Assembly (NCBI GenBank): GCA_016789405.1
Contig: JAEUPQ010000004.1
Span: forward strand, 62,001-126,000
Direction: 5' to 3'
DNA: 64,000 nucleotides
From: Lysobacteraceae bacterium
GTDB taxonomy: Bacteria; Pseudomonadota; Gammaproteobacteria; Xanthomonadales; Xanthomonadaceae
Shown: one piece after another, positions 8,152 to 16,765 of the stretch
How positions within the stretch are numbered: the stretch's first letter is position 1
How the letters are laid out: each line of letters opens with the position of its first letter
Program-made: the position numbers and the translations under genes
Notes under the pieces: model-generated
Databases searched by the model: none
Told to the model about the DNA's origin: nothing
The model's input: the letters and a program-made list of their open reading frames with translations, nothing else

Positions 8152-10329
8152 ATGACCCGTCCCATCGCCTGCGCACTCGCGCTGGCCATCGCCACCGGCC
8201 TCTCTGGCGCCGCCGCGCCGGCCGCACACGCCGCAGACAAGAAACCCGCCATGTCCACCGCCGCAACCCAGAGCAATCCGCTGTTCGCCGACAGCCCGCT
8301 GCCGCTGAAGTACCCGCAGTTCGACAAGATCAAGGACAGCGACTTCGCGCCGGCCTTCGACCGCGGCATGGCCGACCAGCTCAAGGAAGTCGAGGCGATC
8401 GCGAACAACCCCGAGCCGCCGACCTTCGAGAACACCATCGTCGCGATGGAGAAGAGCGGCCAGATCTTCAACCGCAGCCTCGCGGTGTTCTTCAATCTCA
8501 CCGGCGCCGACACCAACGACACACGCGAGAAGCTGCAGAGCGACTACGCGGCGAAATTCTCCGCCCACGGCGATGCGATCGCGCTGAACCCGAAGCTCTT
8601 CGCACGCATCAAGTCACTGCATGAGCGTCGCAACGACCTGGGCCTGGACGCCGAAGGCGTGCGCCTGGTCGAACGCTACTACACCGACTTCGTCCGTTCC
8701 GGCGCCAACCTGAGCGAAACGCAGAAGGCGCGCGTGAAGACGATCAACGCCGAACTGGCGACGCTGGGCACCAAGTTCAGCCAGAACGTGCTGGCCGAAG
8801 TGAATGCCTCGGCGGTTGTCGTCGACACGAAGGCGGAACTCGCCGGACTGTCCGACGAGCAGATCTCCGCCGCCGCCGAAGCCGCCAAGGCGCGCAAGCT
8901 GGAAGGCAAGTACGTCATCGCCCTGCTCAACACCACCGGCCAGCCGGCCCTCGCCCAGCTCGAGAACCGCGCCCTGCGCGAGCGCCTGTACAAGGCGTCG
9001 ATCGTGCGCGGCAGCCGCGGCAACGAGTTCGACAACACCAGCATCATTTCGCAGGTACTCAAGCTGCGCGCCGAGCGCGCGAAGATCATGGGCTACCCGA
9101 ACCACGCCGCCTACGTGCTGGAGGACGAAACCGCGCGCAACCCGGAAGCCGTCAACGCGATGCTCGGCAAGCTGGCACCGGCCGCCGTGGCCAATGCCAA
9201 GCGCGAAGCCGTCGACATGCAGGCCGTCATCGACGCCGAGCAGAAGGCCAAGGGCCAGCCGAGCTTCAAGCTCGAGCCGTGGGACTGGGCCTTCTATGCC
9301 GAGAAGGTCCGCCAGGCCCGCTACAACTTCGACGAGTCGCAGCTCAAGCCGTACTTCGAGATGAAGAACGTGCTGGAGAACGGCGTGTTCTTCGCCGCCA
9401 ACAAGCTGTACGGCCTGACCTTCAAGCAGCGCACCGACCTGCCGGTCTACCACCCGGACGTGCTGGTCTACGACGTGTTCGACGCCGACGGCAAGCAGCT
9501 GTCGATCTTCCTCGCCGACATGTACGCACGCTCGTCCAAGCGCGGTGGCGCCTGGATGAACGAGTACGTCTCGCAGTCGAAGCTCACCGGCAACCTGCCG
9601 GTGGTCGCGAACCACCTCAACATTCCCAAGCCGCCGGCTGGCCAGCCCACGCTGATGACCTGGGACGAGGTGACCACGACGTTCCACGAGTTCGGCCACG
9701 CGCTGCACGGCATGTTCTCGAACGTGACCTATCCACGCTTCTCCGGCACCAACGTGCCGCGCGACTTCGTCGAATACCCGTCGCAGGTCAACGAGATGTG
9801 GGCCGACTGGCCGGAAGTGCTGGCCAACTACGCCAAGCACTACCAGACCGGCGCGCCGATGCCGAAGGAACTGCTGGACAAGGTGCTGGCCGCCTCGAAG
9901 TTCAACCAGGGCTTCGCGACCACCGAATACCTCGGCGCCGCGATGCTCGACCAGAGCTTCCACCAGCTGCCGGCCGACAAGATCCCGGCCGCCAAGGACG
10001 TGATCCCGTTCGAGGTCGCCGCGCTCAAGGCCAACGGCACCGATTTCTACGCCGTGCCGCCGCGCTACCGCACCGCTTACTTCAGCCACATCATGGGCGG
10101 CTACTCGGCCGGCTACTACGCCTACATCTGGTCGGAAGTGCTGGATGCCGAAAGCGTCGAGTGGTTCAAGGAAAACGGTGGCCTGAGCCGCAAGAACGGC
10201 GACTGGTTCCGCGCCAAGCTGCTCAGCCGGGGCGGTTCGGAAGACGCGATCACCACGTTCAAGCAGTTCCGCGGCCGCGATCCGCAGATCGAACCGCTGC
10301 TCAAGCGCCGTGGCCTGACCACGCCGTAA
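8152..10329 (+). CDS. dcp: Secreted M3 family metallopeptidase (peptidyl-dipeptidase Dcp/oligopeptidase type)
   Basis: The 725-residue protein begins with a Sec signal peptide (MTRPIACALALAIATGLSGA, cleavage near AHA-ADKK), pointing to the periplasm. The M3 zinc site FHEFGHALHG lies near residue 515, with the third ligand Glu in the downstream NEMWADW segment; GYYAYIWSEVL near residue 660 is also family-typical. M3 enzymes cut short peptides and Dcp removes C-terminal dipeptides. The ATG at 8152 gives the signal peptide and has GAGGA upstream; a TACCCT -10-like hexamer lies at 8111-8116. It is divergent from the TonB receptor. The gene ends at a strong hairpin. Confidence 0.93.
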   Translation: MTRPIACALALAIATGLSGAAAPAAHAADKKPAMSTAATQSNPLFADSPLPLKYPQFDKIKDSDFAPAFDRGMADQLKEVEAIANNPEPPTFENTIVAMEKSGQIFNRSLAVFFNLTGADTNDTREKLQSDYAAKFSAHGDAIALNPKLFARIKSLHERRNDLGLDAEGVRLVERYYTDFVRSGANLSETQKARVKTINAELATLGTKFSQNVLAEVNASAVVVDTKAELAGLSDEQISAAAEAAKARKLEGKYVIALLNTTGQPALAQLENRALRERLYKASIVRGSRGNEFDNTSIISQVLKLRAERAKIMGYPNHAAYVLEDETARNPEAVNAMLGKLAPAAVANAKREAVDMQAVIDAEQKAKGQPSFKLEPWDWAFYAEKVRQARYNFDESQLKPYFEMKNVLENGVFFAANKLYGLTFKQRTDLPVYHPDVLVYDVFDADGKQLSIFLADMYARSSKRGGAWMNEYVSQSKLTGNLPVVANHLNIPKPPAGQPTLMTWDEVTTTFHEFGHALHGMFSNVTYPRFSGTNVPRDFVEYPSQVNEMWADWPEVLANYAKHYQTGAPMPKELLDKVLAASKFNQGFATTEYLGAAMLDQSFHQLPADKIPAAKDVIPFEVAALKANGTDFYAVPPRYRTAYFSHIMGGYSAGYYAYIWSEVLDAESVEWFKENGGLSRKNGDWFRAKLLSRGGSEDAITTFKQFRGRDPQIEPLLKRRGLTTP

Positions 10330-10351
10330 TCGAGCACCGCCCAGCGACACC

Positions 10352-10380
10352 GACAGCGCCCGGCATGTCCGGGCGCTGTC
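10352..10380 (+). terminator. Stem-loop after dcp
   Basis: A perfect 12-bp stem GACAGCGCCCGG / CCGGGCGCTGTC (10352-10363, 10369-10380) with loop CATGT follows the dcp stop by 22 bases. There is no T-run after it, so it may act as a Rho-assisted terminator or an mRNA 3'-end stabiliser. Confidence 0.6.
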
Positions 10381-10414
10381 GTGTCCGGGCATCGCATTGG
10401 ACTATGCTGCCGCC

Positions 10415-11284
10415 ATGAATGCCGATTCGCATCCCATTCAAGTCACGGCGCAGGATGCCGCCGCACGTGTCGACCAGGCCGCCTCCGCACTGCACGACTG
10501 GTTGTCGGGCGTCGATCGGGTCTTCGTGCTGACCGGCGCGGGCATCAGCACCGACTCGGGCATCCCGGACTATCGGGATGCCGACGGCGCCTGGAAACGC
10601 TCCCCGCCGGTGACCTGGCAGGCCTTCACCGCCGATCCCGCCACCTATCGCCGCTACTGGGCACGCAGTTTCGTCGGCTGGCCGATCTTCTCGGTCGCGG
10701 AACCCAGCCGCAGCCACCACGCACTCGCCGCGCTCGAACGCAGCGGACGCATCGCGGCACTGGTCACGCAGAACGTCGACGGCTTGCACCAGCGCGCCGG
10801 CAGCAGCGAAGTGATCGACCTGCACGGCCGTCTCGATGGCGTGATCTGCCTGGGTTGCGGCGATTCGCAACCGCGTGCATCGCTGCAACCGCGCCTGCGC
10901 GAGCTCAATCCCGATTGGCAACCGCACGCCGCAGCCATCGCGCCGGATGGCGATGCGGATATCGATACCGAAGCCGTCATGCGTTTCGTTCCGCCTCATT
11001 GCCTGCACTGCGGCGGGCTGTTGAAGCCGGACGTGGTCTTCTTCGGTGAAAACGTGCCCCGCGCCCGCTATGCGCAGGCACTAGATGCACTGCACGCGAG
11101 CGACGGCGTACTCGCGGTCGGTACGTCGCTGATGGTCTATTCCGGATTCCGCTTCGTGCGCATGGCGCACGAGCGCGGCTTGCCTGTCGCCCTGCTCAAC
11201 CGCGGTCGCACGCGTGCCGACGACCTGGGCGGACTGAAGCTGGATGCGGATTGTGGCGCCGTGCTGTCGGCCGTCTCAGGCTGA
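10415..11284 (+). CDS. Sir2-family NAD-dependent protein deacetylase
   Basis: Sirtuin of class II type, removing acyl groups from lysines with NAD. Visible elements: the NAD site VLTGAGISTDSGIPDYR (about residues 40-56), TQNVDGLHQRAGS with the NAD-ribose Asn-x-Asp, the catalytic His in VIDLHGRLDGV, four zinc Cys (CLGCG and CLHCG), and VGTSLMVYSGFRFV near the C-terminus. With ATG 10415 the protein has 289 residues; an in-frame TTG at 10397 is less likely. A TATGCT hexamer (10403-10408) ends six bases before this ATG and there is no Shine-Dalgarno, suggesting a leaderless mRNA. Confidence 0.92.
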   Translation: MNADSHPIQVTAQDAAARVDQAASALHDWLSGVDRVFVLTGAGISTDSGIPDYRDADGAWKRSPPVTWQAFTADPATYRRYWARSFVGWPIFSVAEPSRSHHALAALERSGRIAALVTQNVDGLHQRAGSSEVIDLHGRLDGVICLGCGDSQPRASLQPRLRELNPDWQPHAAAIAPDGDADIDTEAVMRFVPPHCLHCGGLLKPDVVFFGENVPRARYAQALDALHASDGVLAVGTSLMVYSGFRFVRMAHERGLPVALLNRGRTRADDLGGLKLDADCGAVLSAVSG

Positions 11285-11307
11285 ACGACCACTTCGCTGC
11301 GGCGCCC

Positions 11308-12189
11308 TCAGGGAGAAACGGGCTGCGCCCCTGCGGCATCCGGCGCCGCTGCGGGCGCATCGACGAACATCGACGCGAACTCCGGCGACAGGTGCGGACG
11401 CAGCACCGACGTCGGCACTTCGATCATGCGCTCGCCGTCGACGTACGGACCGACCTGGTAAGGCGGGAACACGAACTTCAGGGCGACGAGCTTGGCGCTC
11501 TCGGGCGCCAGCACCGGTTCGAACATCGCGAAGGCTTCGGCGGATGGCTTGGTGCCCGCATCGATCATCTTGCCGCTGCTGCGCATGAGCTCTGCGCGCT
11601 CGGCGGGCGGAAGTTCGTCGCTGTCGATGCGCTGCGACAGTTCGGCGTGCAACTGCTCGCGGACGTAGTCGGAAATCGCGGTCCAGCCCTTGGGATCGGG
11701 GACCAGCGCCGACGCCGTGAGCATGCGGTTCTGCTGCGGCAGCCAGACGAAACGCGCGACCAGGGGCTCGCCATGCGCGCCACCGGTGAACACGGCGCCG
11801 CCTGCGGACACCGCCACCAGCTCGGGCGTGTCCACCAACAAGGTATAGGTCAACGTGAGGTCGTAGGGGCCGACCTGCTTGGCGGCATCGGTCTTCGCCA
11901 GCGCGTCGTTCAACGTCGCGCGAGCCTTGTCGCTGTAGGCCCGCATCGCTTCGGCAAGGCCGGGGTACTTGGCGGCAATGCCCGGCGGATAGGTGATCCC
12001 GACGATGAAGCGGGGATCCTGTTCGATCACGTCCTTCAACTCGACCGCGACAGGCGCGGGAGGCGGCGTCGCTGCGGCAGGCGACGGAGCCTGGGCGGGC
12101 GCCGGCGGATTGCGCTCGCAGGCAACCGTGAGCAGGCAGGCGGCCATCGCGGCCACGAACAGGAGGGAGGGGGAAGCTGTAATACGCAT
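11308..12189 (-). CDS. Lipoprotein with DUF3298/RsiV-like domain
   Basis: The 293-residue product starts at ATG 12189 with a lipoprotein signal ending in a lipobox (CLLTVACERN), a Pro/Ala-rich linker (about residues 28-50), and a globular part with the DUF4163/DUF3298 arrangement: an N-terminal half around the TLTYTLLVDTPELVAVSAGG strand region, then a C-terminal half with LKFVFPPYQVGPYVDGERMIEVP, the recognisable DUF3298 ending. The fold is shared with anti-sigma factor RsiV and deacetylase PdaC, but no catalytic domain is present. Role unknown, anchored in the envelope. It is convergent with the sirtuin gene, with 23 bases between. Confidence 0.8.
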   Translation of the reverse strand: MRITASPSLLFVAAMAACLLTVACERNPPAPAQAPSPAAATPPPAPVAVELKDVIEQDPRFIVGITYPPGIAAKYPGLAEAMRAYSDKARATLNDALAKTDAAKQVGPYDLTLTYTLLVDTPELVAVSAGGAVFTGGAHGEPLVARFVWLPQQNRMLTASALVPDPKGWTAISDYVREQLHAELSQRIDSDELPPAERAELMRSSGKMIDAGTKPSAEAFAMFEPVLAPESAKLVALKFVFPPYQVGPYVDGERMIEVPTSVLRPHLSPEFASMFVDAPAAAPDAAGAQPVSP

Positions 12190-12346
12190 CGTGGGGGACT
12201 CTTGCGGGATCCGTTCCCGCCGGGCAGGTCGCAGGGTCTGGATCGTTGAAAGCAGGTCATCGGACCGGCATGGCCGGGCTCGACCGTGCAAAGGATATCG
12301 GATGGAGCCGCGGCGATGCATCGCGCAACCGGGTCGGCACCAATGA

Positions 12347-12378
12347 AAAGGCCCCGGACGCGAGCGTCCGGGGCCTTC
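12347..12378 (-). terminator. Rho-independent terminator of the cold-shock gene
   Basis: On the minus strand, a GC-rich stem (arms 12365-12378 and 12349-12362, AAGGCCCCGGACGC with its complement) is followed directly by TTTTC. It lies 16 bases after the cold-shock stop codon. Confidence 0.9.
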
Positions 12379-12394
12379 GTCGAAGCGTTGCGGC

Positions 12395-12604
12395 TTAGAC
12401 CGCCTGGACTTCGTCGGCCTGCAGGCCTTTCTGGCCCTGCACGACCTTGAAGGTGACCTTCTGGCCTTCCTTCAGGGACTTGAAGCCGGTGCCCTGGATG
12501 GAGCGGAAGTGGACGAAGAGGTCCTGGCCGCTTTCCGGGGTGATGAAGCCGTAGCCCTTGGCATCGTTGAACCACTTGACGGTGCCGCTCTGACGATCGG
12601 ACAT
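12395..12604 (-). CDS. Cold-shock domain protein (CspA family)
   Basis: The 69-residue product is a single cold-shock domain with RNP1 (KGYGFIT) and RNP2 (DLFVHF) motifs, and begins SGTVKWFND after a short lead. These proteins bind single-stranded RNA and DNA and melt mRNA structure. ATG 12604 is preceded by GGAG. A long non-coding stretch upstream fits the structured 5' leader of cspA-type genes. It is monocistronic, closed by its own terminator. A second family member lies at 61342-61548. Confidence 0.95.
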   Translation of the reverse strand: MSDRQSGTVKWFNDAKGYGFITPESGQDLFVHFRSIQGTGFKSLKEGQKVTFKVVQGQKGLQADEVQAV

Positions 12605-13070
12605 GGGTGTTACTCCTTACATTCAACAGTTGGGTGGATACACGGAACCTTTCGGGGACCGCGACTGTCTAGCCAGGGGTAACGCGAACGATGAGCGGAT
12701 CGTCAGGGCCGTACCCAGGTCGTACCCCGAAACGGAAGCCCCCGAGGGAGGGCATCCGCAGCGGGCCTTACCGGCTTGCCACCTTGGATCTACCGCATCG
12801 GGCCACGATGTACCGTGCCCGCTTGGAACAGTATTTGCACCTTACACCACAACGGAACCGTTTTGGGAAGTGGGCCCGGGAACTTTTTTTGGCCCAAGTC
12901 CACGCTACTGTCAGGCCTTGGACATGCAACGTTCATTTTTCTCGTGTTTTGCAGGGTTTGGCGTTAACCAAAGGCCTCTGCCGGCGAACATCCGGAACGC
13001 GTCATCGCTGGCCCCGCTCCGGTGGATAGTGACACCCAAGGGCAGTTGCAGACACGCCCAAGCGCGCGAA
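12605..13070 (-). promoter_or_regulatory. Long upstream region of the cold-shock gene, probable structured 5' leader
   Basis: No coding gene is supported in this stretch. On the minus strand a weak promoter-like pair, TTCCGT and AATACT about 16 bases apart, is visible around 12825-12855, which would give a leader of roughly 200 bases before the cold-shock ATG. Long leaders acting as temperature sensors are known for cspA genes. The position of the transcription start is a guess. Confidence 0.35.
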
Positions 13071-13075
13071 TTTCG

Positions 13076-13092
13076 TTGGCACGCTTTCTGCT
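13076..13092 (+). promoter_or_regulatory. Sigma-54 (RpoN) -24/-12 promoter
   Basis: The sequence TTGGCACGCTTTCTGCT matches the sigma-54 consensus TTGGCACG-N4-TTGCA, with the invariant GG (13078-13079) and GC (13090-13091) exactly 10 bases apart. Initiation would fall near 13103, about 55 bases before the 60-residue gene. An enhancer-binding activator would be needed; none is encoded nearby. Confidence 0.65.
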
Positions 13093-13158
13093 ATCACCCT
13101 GATCGAAACACCCGTGCAGCGTGACCCCCAGTTCCACCACCCTTTTCGAAGGTGGCCC

Positions 13159-13341
13159 ATGCAAACCAATCAGCCCATTGCCAGCAACGTCCCCGACGAT
13201 CTGGTCGTGGCCCGGCTCTTCGATCTCGCCCGTCAGGGCGAGACGACGACGAGGGAGTTCCAACTCCTCGACTACGTCATCCAGAAGCGTCTTGGCCAGA
13301 CCTACGGCGGCGAATTCACCCATGCCGCCCATGCGGCCTGA
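13159..13341 (+). CDS. Conserved-looking small protein of 60 residues, unknown function
   Basis: I do not recognise a family. The product is soluble and predicted mainly helical: an acidic start (VPDDLVVARLFDLARQGE), then TTREFQLLDYVIQKRLGQTYGGEF. No Cys, no signal peptide, no membrane segment. ATG 13159 is preceded by GAAGGTGG, a usable Shine-Dalgarno. Support for a real gene comes from being framed by a sigma-54 promoter (13076-13092) and a strong terminator (13434-13485), which together define a short transcript. Confidence 0.7.
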   Translation: MQTNQPIASNVPDDLVVARLFDLARQGETTTREFQLLDYVIQKRLGQTYGGEFTHAAHAA

Positions 13342-13433
13342 GTGAACCCGCGGGCCCGGCCCGCAACGTCCGGCAGCTCCATCGCTTCACCGTTCCAGTC
13401 ACACCACGATCCCTCCCCTCCCTTTTGTGTGTG

Positions 13434-13485
13434 CTTCGTTTCGTGGGGCATTGCCCCGTCCCGCGAAACGAAGTTTTCTTTTTTC
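13434..13485 (+). terminator. Rho-independent terminator of the 60-residue gene
   Basis: A 10-bp outer stem CTTCGTTTCG / CGAAACGAAG (13434-13443, 13464-13473) encloses an inner GGGGCATTGCCCC hairpin and is followed by TTTTCTTTTTTC. Confidence 0.85.
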
Positions 13486-13537
13486 AGGGGTCGGGAAATC
13501 GATTCAAGGCGCCGGACCTGCCCGGCCCGCATGACCA

Positions 13538-14161
13538 TCAACCGCCGAAAGAAGGCGAGAGCAGCCGGGCCACGAAATGCCCTGCGAGCGCGGGCTCGTC
13601 CACCAGCGCGAATGCCATGCCATACAAGGCGCCCCACAGGTGGGCGCTGTGGTTGACGTTGCCGCGACCGCGACGATCCATCCAGATGCTGTACCACAGG
13701 TACAGGCCGGCAAAAACGAAAGCAGGCACGGGCACGACGAAGAACAACAGGATCAGGCTCCACGGATCCAGCAGGATCGACGAAAACAGCACCGCCGACA
13801 CGGCACCGGAAGCACCCAGGCTGGCATAGCGCGTGTCATGGCGATGGCGCAGGTAGCTCGGCAGGATCGAGACCACCAGCGCCGACAGGTAGAACAGCAG
13901 ATAGCCCATCGATCCAATGCTGGCGGTGAAGTACCGCTCCATCAGCATGCCGAAGGAATACAGCGTGAGCATGTTGAAGGCCAGGTGCATGCCGTCTGCA
14001 TGGATCAGGCCGTAGGTCAGCAGGCGGTCGTATTCCTTGCGCCGATCGATCGCCGGCGGCCACAGGATCAATCGCTCCTGCAGGCGCGGCTTTTCCCACG
14101 CCTGCCAGGACACCAGCACGGTGACCGCCAGGATCACCCAGGTGACGATGCCGCCTGTCAT
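13538..14161 (-). CDS. Rhomboid family intramembrane serine protease
   Basis: The 207-residue membrane protein has about six transmembrane helices and the rhomboid dyad: nucleophile Ser in LGASGAVSAVLF (the GxSG motif) and the base His in NHSAHLWGALYG. HADGMHLAFNM near residue 55 matches the conserved HxxxxHxxxNM helix. Rhomboids cut membrane proteins within the bilayer. ATG 14161 is preferred over the in-frame TTG two codons earlier. The gene is downstream of the POT transporter on the same strand, 39 bases away. Substrates unknown. Confidence 0.9.
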   Translation of the reverse strand: MTGGIVTWVILAVTVLVSWQAWEKPRLQERLILWPPAIDRRKEYDRLLTYGLIHADGMHLAFNMLTLYSFGMLMERYFTASIGSMGYLLFYLSALVVSILPSYLRHRHDTRYASLGASGAVSAVLFSSILLDPWSLILLFFVVPVPAFVFAGLYLWYSIWMDRRGRGNVNHSAHLWGALYGMAFALVDEPALAGHFVARLLSPSFGG

Positions 14162-14200
14162 GCGCAACGACCGGCGACGAACCGCGAATCACGCGACATG

Positions 14201-15835
14201 TCAGGCCGCACGGTAGTAGTCCTGCATCGGATAGTGCTTCGCGTACCACGCGAAAATCATGGCTGCGACAAACGCGAAACCGGCGAAGAAGAACATCAGG
14301 AAAGCATTTTCGCTCAGTCCGGACGCAGCGATCTGCGCGACCATCGTGTCGCTCTTCACGCCTGCATTGGTCAGCAGGACCCAGACATTGCCGAAAGTCA
14401 CCGAGAGCATCCAGAAGCTCATGATGACGCCCTTCATCGGCTGCGGCGCCTGGCTGTACGCGAATTCAAGGCCGGTGGCCGAGACCAGCACTTCGCCGAA
14501 TGTGAGCAGCGCATACGGCAGGGTCTGCCAAGCCAGCGAGGTCGGATCGCCGCCATCGATCTGAAGCTGGATCATGCCTGCGATCACCCAGGCCAGGCCC
14601 GAGAACGCGATGCCCCAACCCATGCGCCGCAGCGCGGTAACCTCGAACCCCATCTTCCTGAGCGTGGGATAGAGCACCAGGTTGTTGAAGGGAATCAGCA
14701 GCATGACCAGCAGCGGATTGAGCGCCTGCATCTGCGCAGCTTCCTTCACGAGCCAGCTCGGCCACCACCAAGCCTCATGCGGCACGATCATGTCCTTGCC
14801 CTGGAGCACCCAGGTCGAGGCCTTCTGGTCGAACAGCGACCAAAACGGGCTGACAATGGCGAACACGATCAGGATGCGAAGCACCGCGCGCACGCCATCG
14901 ACAGCCTCATCCGGATGCAGGCCACGGGCACGTTCGAGTTGCAGGGCAGTACCGATGCCGCCGAACAGCAGGATCGCGCCGAGCGCGAGACAGAATGTCG
15001 TGACGAAACCGATCGATTCCGGCCAGAAACCACCGCTTCCCAGTGCATTCAACGCCCAGCCTGCAAGCATCACGGCAGCCAGGATCACGCCACCGATCGC
15101 GGTGAATGTACCGAGACCCTTCTCGCCTTTCGACCCACCACGAAGCGCCGTCATCGTCACGGCCATGAAACTGTCGGGATTGTGCGCCGTCGGCGGCACG
15201 TTCACGTATTTGCGACGCCCCATCCAGAAGATGATCGTCGCGATGAACATCAGGATGCCCGGAATGCCGAACGCGATCGCCGGACCATATGCGCTGAGGA
15301 TGCGCGGCATCAGCAGCGAGGCGAAGAACGAGCCGAAGTTGATCGTCCAATAGAAGGCGTCGTAGACGACTTTCGCGAGGTGCTTGTTCGACTGGTTGAA
15401 CTGGTCGCCGACGAAGGACGACACCAGGGGTTTGATGCCTCCCGATCCCAATGCGATCAGGAACAGGCCCGTGTAGAAGCCGGTGCGGCTTTCCTCGAAG
15501 ACGGCAAGGCAGGCGTGGCCGACGCAGTACAGCAGCGACAGCCAGAGGATGGTGTTGTACTTGCCGAAGAAGCGATCGGACAACCAGCCGCCCAGGAGCG
15601 GGAAGAAATACACGCCGATGACGAAGCTGTGGAAGACCTCCTTCGCCATGCCCTGCCGCTCGGCCTCCGGCAGGTACGACAACAGCACGCTGCCGACGAG
15701 GAACGGCACGAGGATGTTGCGCATGCCATAGAAACTGAAGCGTTCGCAGGCCTCGTTGCCGATGATGTAGGGAATCTGCCTGGGCAGCCGGGCATTCTCG
15801 GCGGCAGGCGTTGCGTCTTGGGCGGCTTCGCGCAT
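14201..15835 (-). CDS. POT family proton-coupled oligopeptide transporter
   Basis: The 544-residue protein has the usual 12-14 helices of the PTR2/POT branch of the major facilitator superfamily. The ExxERFxYY proton and substrate motif appears as NEACERFSFYGMRN in helix 1, followed by GGWLSDRFFGKYNT (loop 2-3) and FYWTINFGSF in helix 5, the PTR2 signature. It should import di- and tripeptides with protons. Together with the secreted M3 and M14 peptidases nearby it suggests a peptide-feeding lifestyle, though the genes are not one operon. Confidence 0.93.
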   Translation of the reverse strand: MREAAQDATPAAENARLPRQIPYIIGNEACERFSFYGMRNILVPFLVGSVLLSYLPEAERQGMAKEVFHSFVIGVYFFPLLGGWLSDRFFGKYNTILWLSLLYCVGHACLAVFEESRTGFYTGLFLIALGSGGIKPLVSSFVGDQFNQSNKHLAKVVYDAFYWTINFGSFFASLLMPRILSAYGPAIAFGIPGILMFIATIIFWMGRRKYVNVPPTAHNPDSFMAVTMTALRGGSKGEKGLGTFTAIGGVILAAVMLAGWALNALGSGGFWPESIGFVTTFCLALGAILLFGGIGTALQLERARGLHPDEAVDGVRAVLRILIVFAIVSPFWSLFDQKASTWVLQGKDMIVPHEAWWWPSWLVKEAAQMQALNPLLVMLLIPFNNLVLYPTLRKMGFEVTALRRMGWGIAFSGLAWVIAGMIQLQIDGGDPTSLAWQTLPYALLTFGEVLVSATGLEFAYSQAPQPMKGVIMSFWMLSVTFGNVWVLLTNAGVKSDTMVAQIAASGLSENAFLMFFFAGFAFVAAMIFAWYAKHYPMQDYYRAA

Positions 15836-15982
15836 GGGTCGGTCTCGCGGAAATGAACGGAACGCCCGGCCATGCGGCCGGACGCGAGCTCCCGGAGTGT
15901 ACCCAAGTTCGACTGGCGATCCCTATCCGGCCGGCATCGCAGGGCGAGGATGCGGCCGGGGCGATCGATCAAGGACCTGCTG

Positions 15983-16627
15983 TCAGGCCCATTCCGTCAG
16001 GCCTTCGCGCTCGTACAGGCGAGCGAACGACGGCCGCGCCTTCAGTTTCGCGGCCAATGCCGCCAGATTCGGCCATTCGGTGGCGGGCCTGGGCATGTTG
16101 CGCGACCAGCGCATCAGCATGACCAGATGGAAGTCGGCCACGCTCAGGCGATCGCCGAGCAGATACGGGCCGTTCGCGGCCAGATGCGCATCGATGCGGT
16201 CCCACTGTGCTTCGATCCTGGGGCGAACGTGCGCCAGCACGGCCTCGGCATGGGCTTCGCCTGCCGGCTCATGCGGATACCACCATTGCCGGAACAGCGG
16301 CTGCACCATGTTGGCGAGATTGAACATCCACTGCAGGAAATCCATTCGCCCCGGATCGCCCGGTCGCGGTGCCAGTCCGTGTTCGGGATGCGTTTCGGCC
16401 AGATGCGTGATCAGCGCGGTGGCTTCGTAGTGCGGTTTGCCGTCGATGACCAAGGCCGGCACGACGCCATTGGGATTGAGCGCGATGAATTCGGGGCGCT
16501 TCTGTGCGCCTGCCTTGATATCCACCAGCTCGAGTACGTGCGGCAATTCCAGCTCAAGCAACACCCAGTGGACGACGAGGCTCGCGGCACCAGGCGCGTA
16601 GTACAAGGTATGCGATGAAGGGCTCAC
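15983..16627 (-). CDS. Glutathione S-transferase family protein
   Basis: The 214-residue product has an N-terminal thioredoxin-like domain (LYYAPGAASLVVHWVLLE; cis-Pro in NGVVPALVIDG; ATALITHLAETHP) and an all-helical C-terminal domain (residues 90-205, with YLLGDRLSVADFHL). The GTG at 16627 is taken as start because GGAG lies five bases before it and the domain begins at once. It resembles the beta/GstA-like bacterial class; the residue activating glutathione cannot be fixed by eye. It is divergent from the M14 peptidase. Confidence 0.9.
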   Translation of the reverse strand: MSPSSHTLYYAPGAASLVVHWVLLELELPHVLELVDIKAGAQKRPEFIALNPNGVVPALVIDGKPHYEATALITHLAETHPEHGLAPRPGDPGRMDFLQWMFNLANMVQPLFRQWWYPHEPAGEAHAEAVLAHVRPRIEAQWDRIDAHLAANGPYLLGDRLSVADFHLVMLMRWSRNMPRPATEWPNLAALAAKLKARPSFARLYEREGLTEWA

Positions 16628-16765
16628 GGATGCTCCGGCGGCAGGGGAAAGGCGCCAATCTTCGCATGACGACCGACGGGCCCGGGGACTCCCGTGACAA
16701 GGCACAATGCGACGCTGTGTTTCCCGATCGCCCGTGACCTTTCGCCTCGAGCCGAGACCCTCCGC

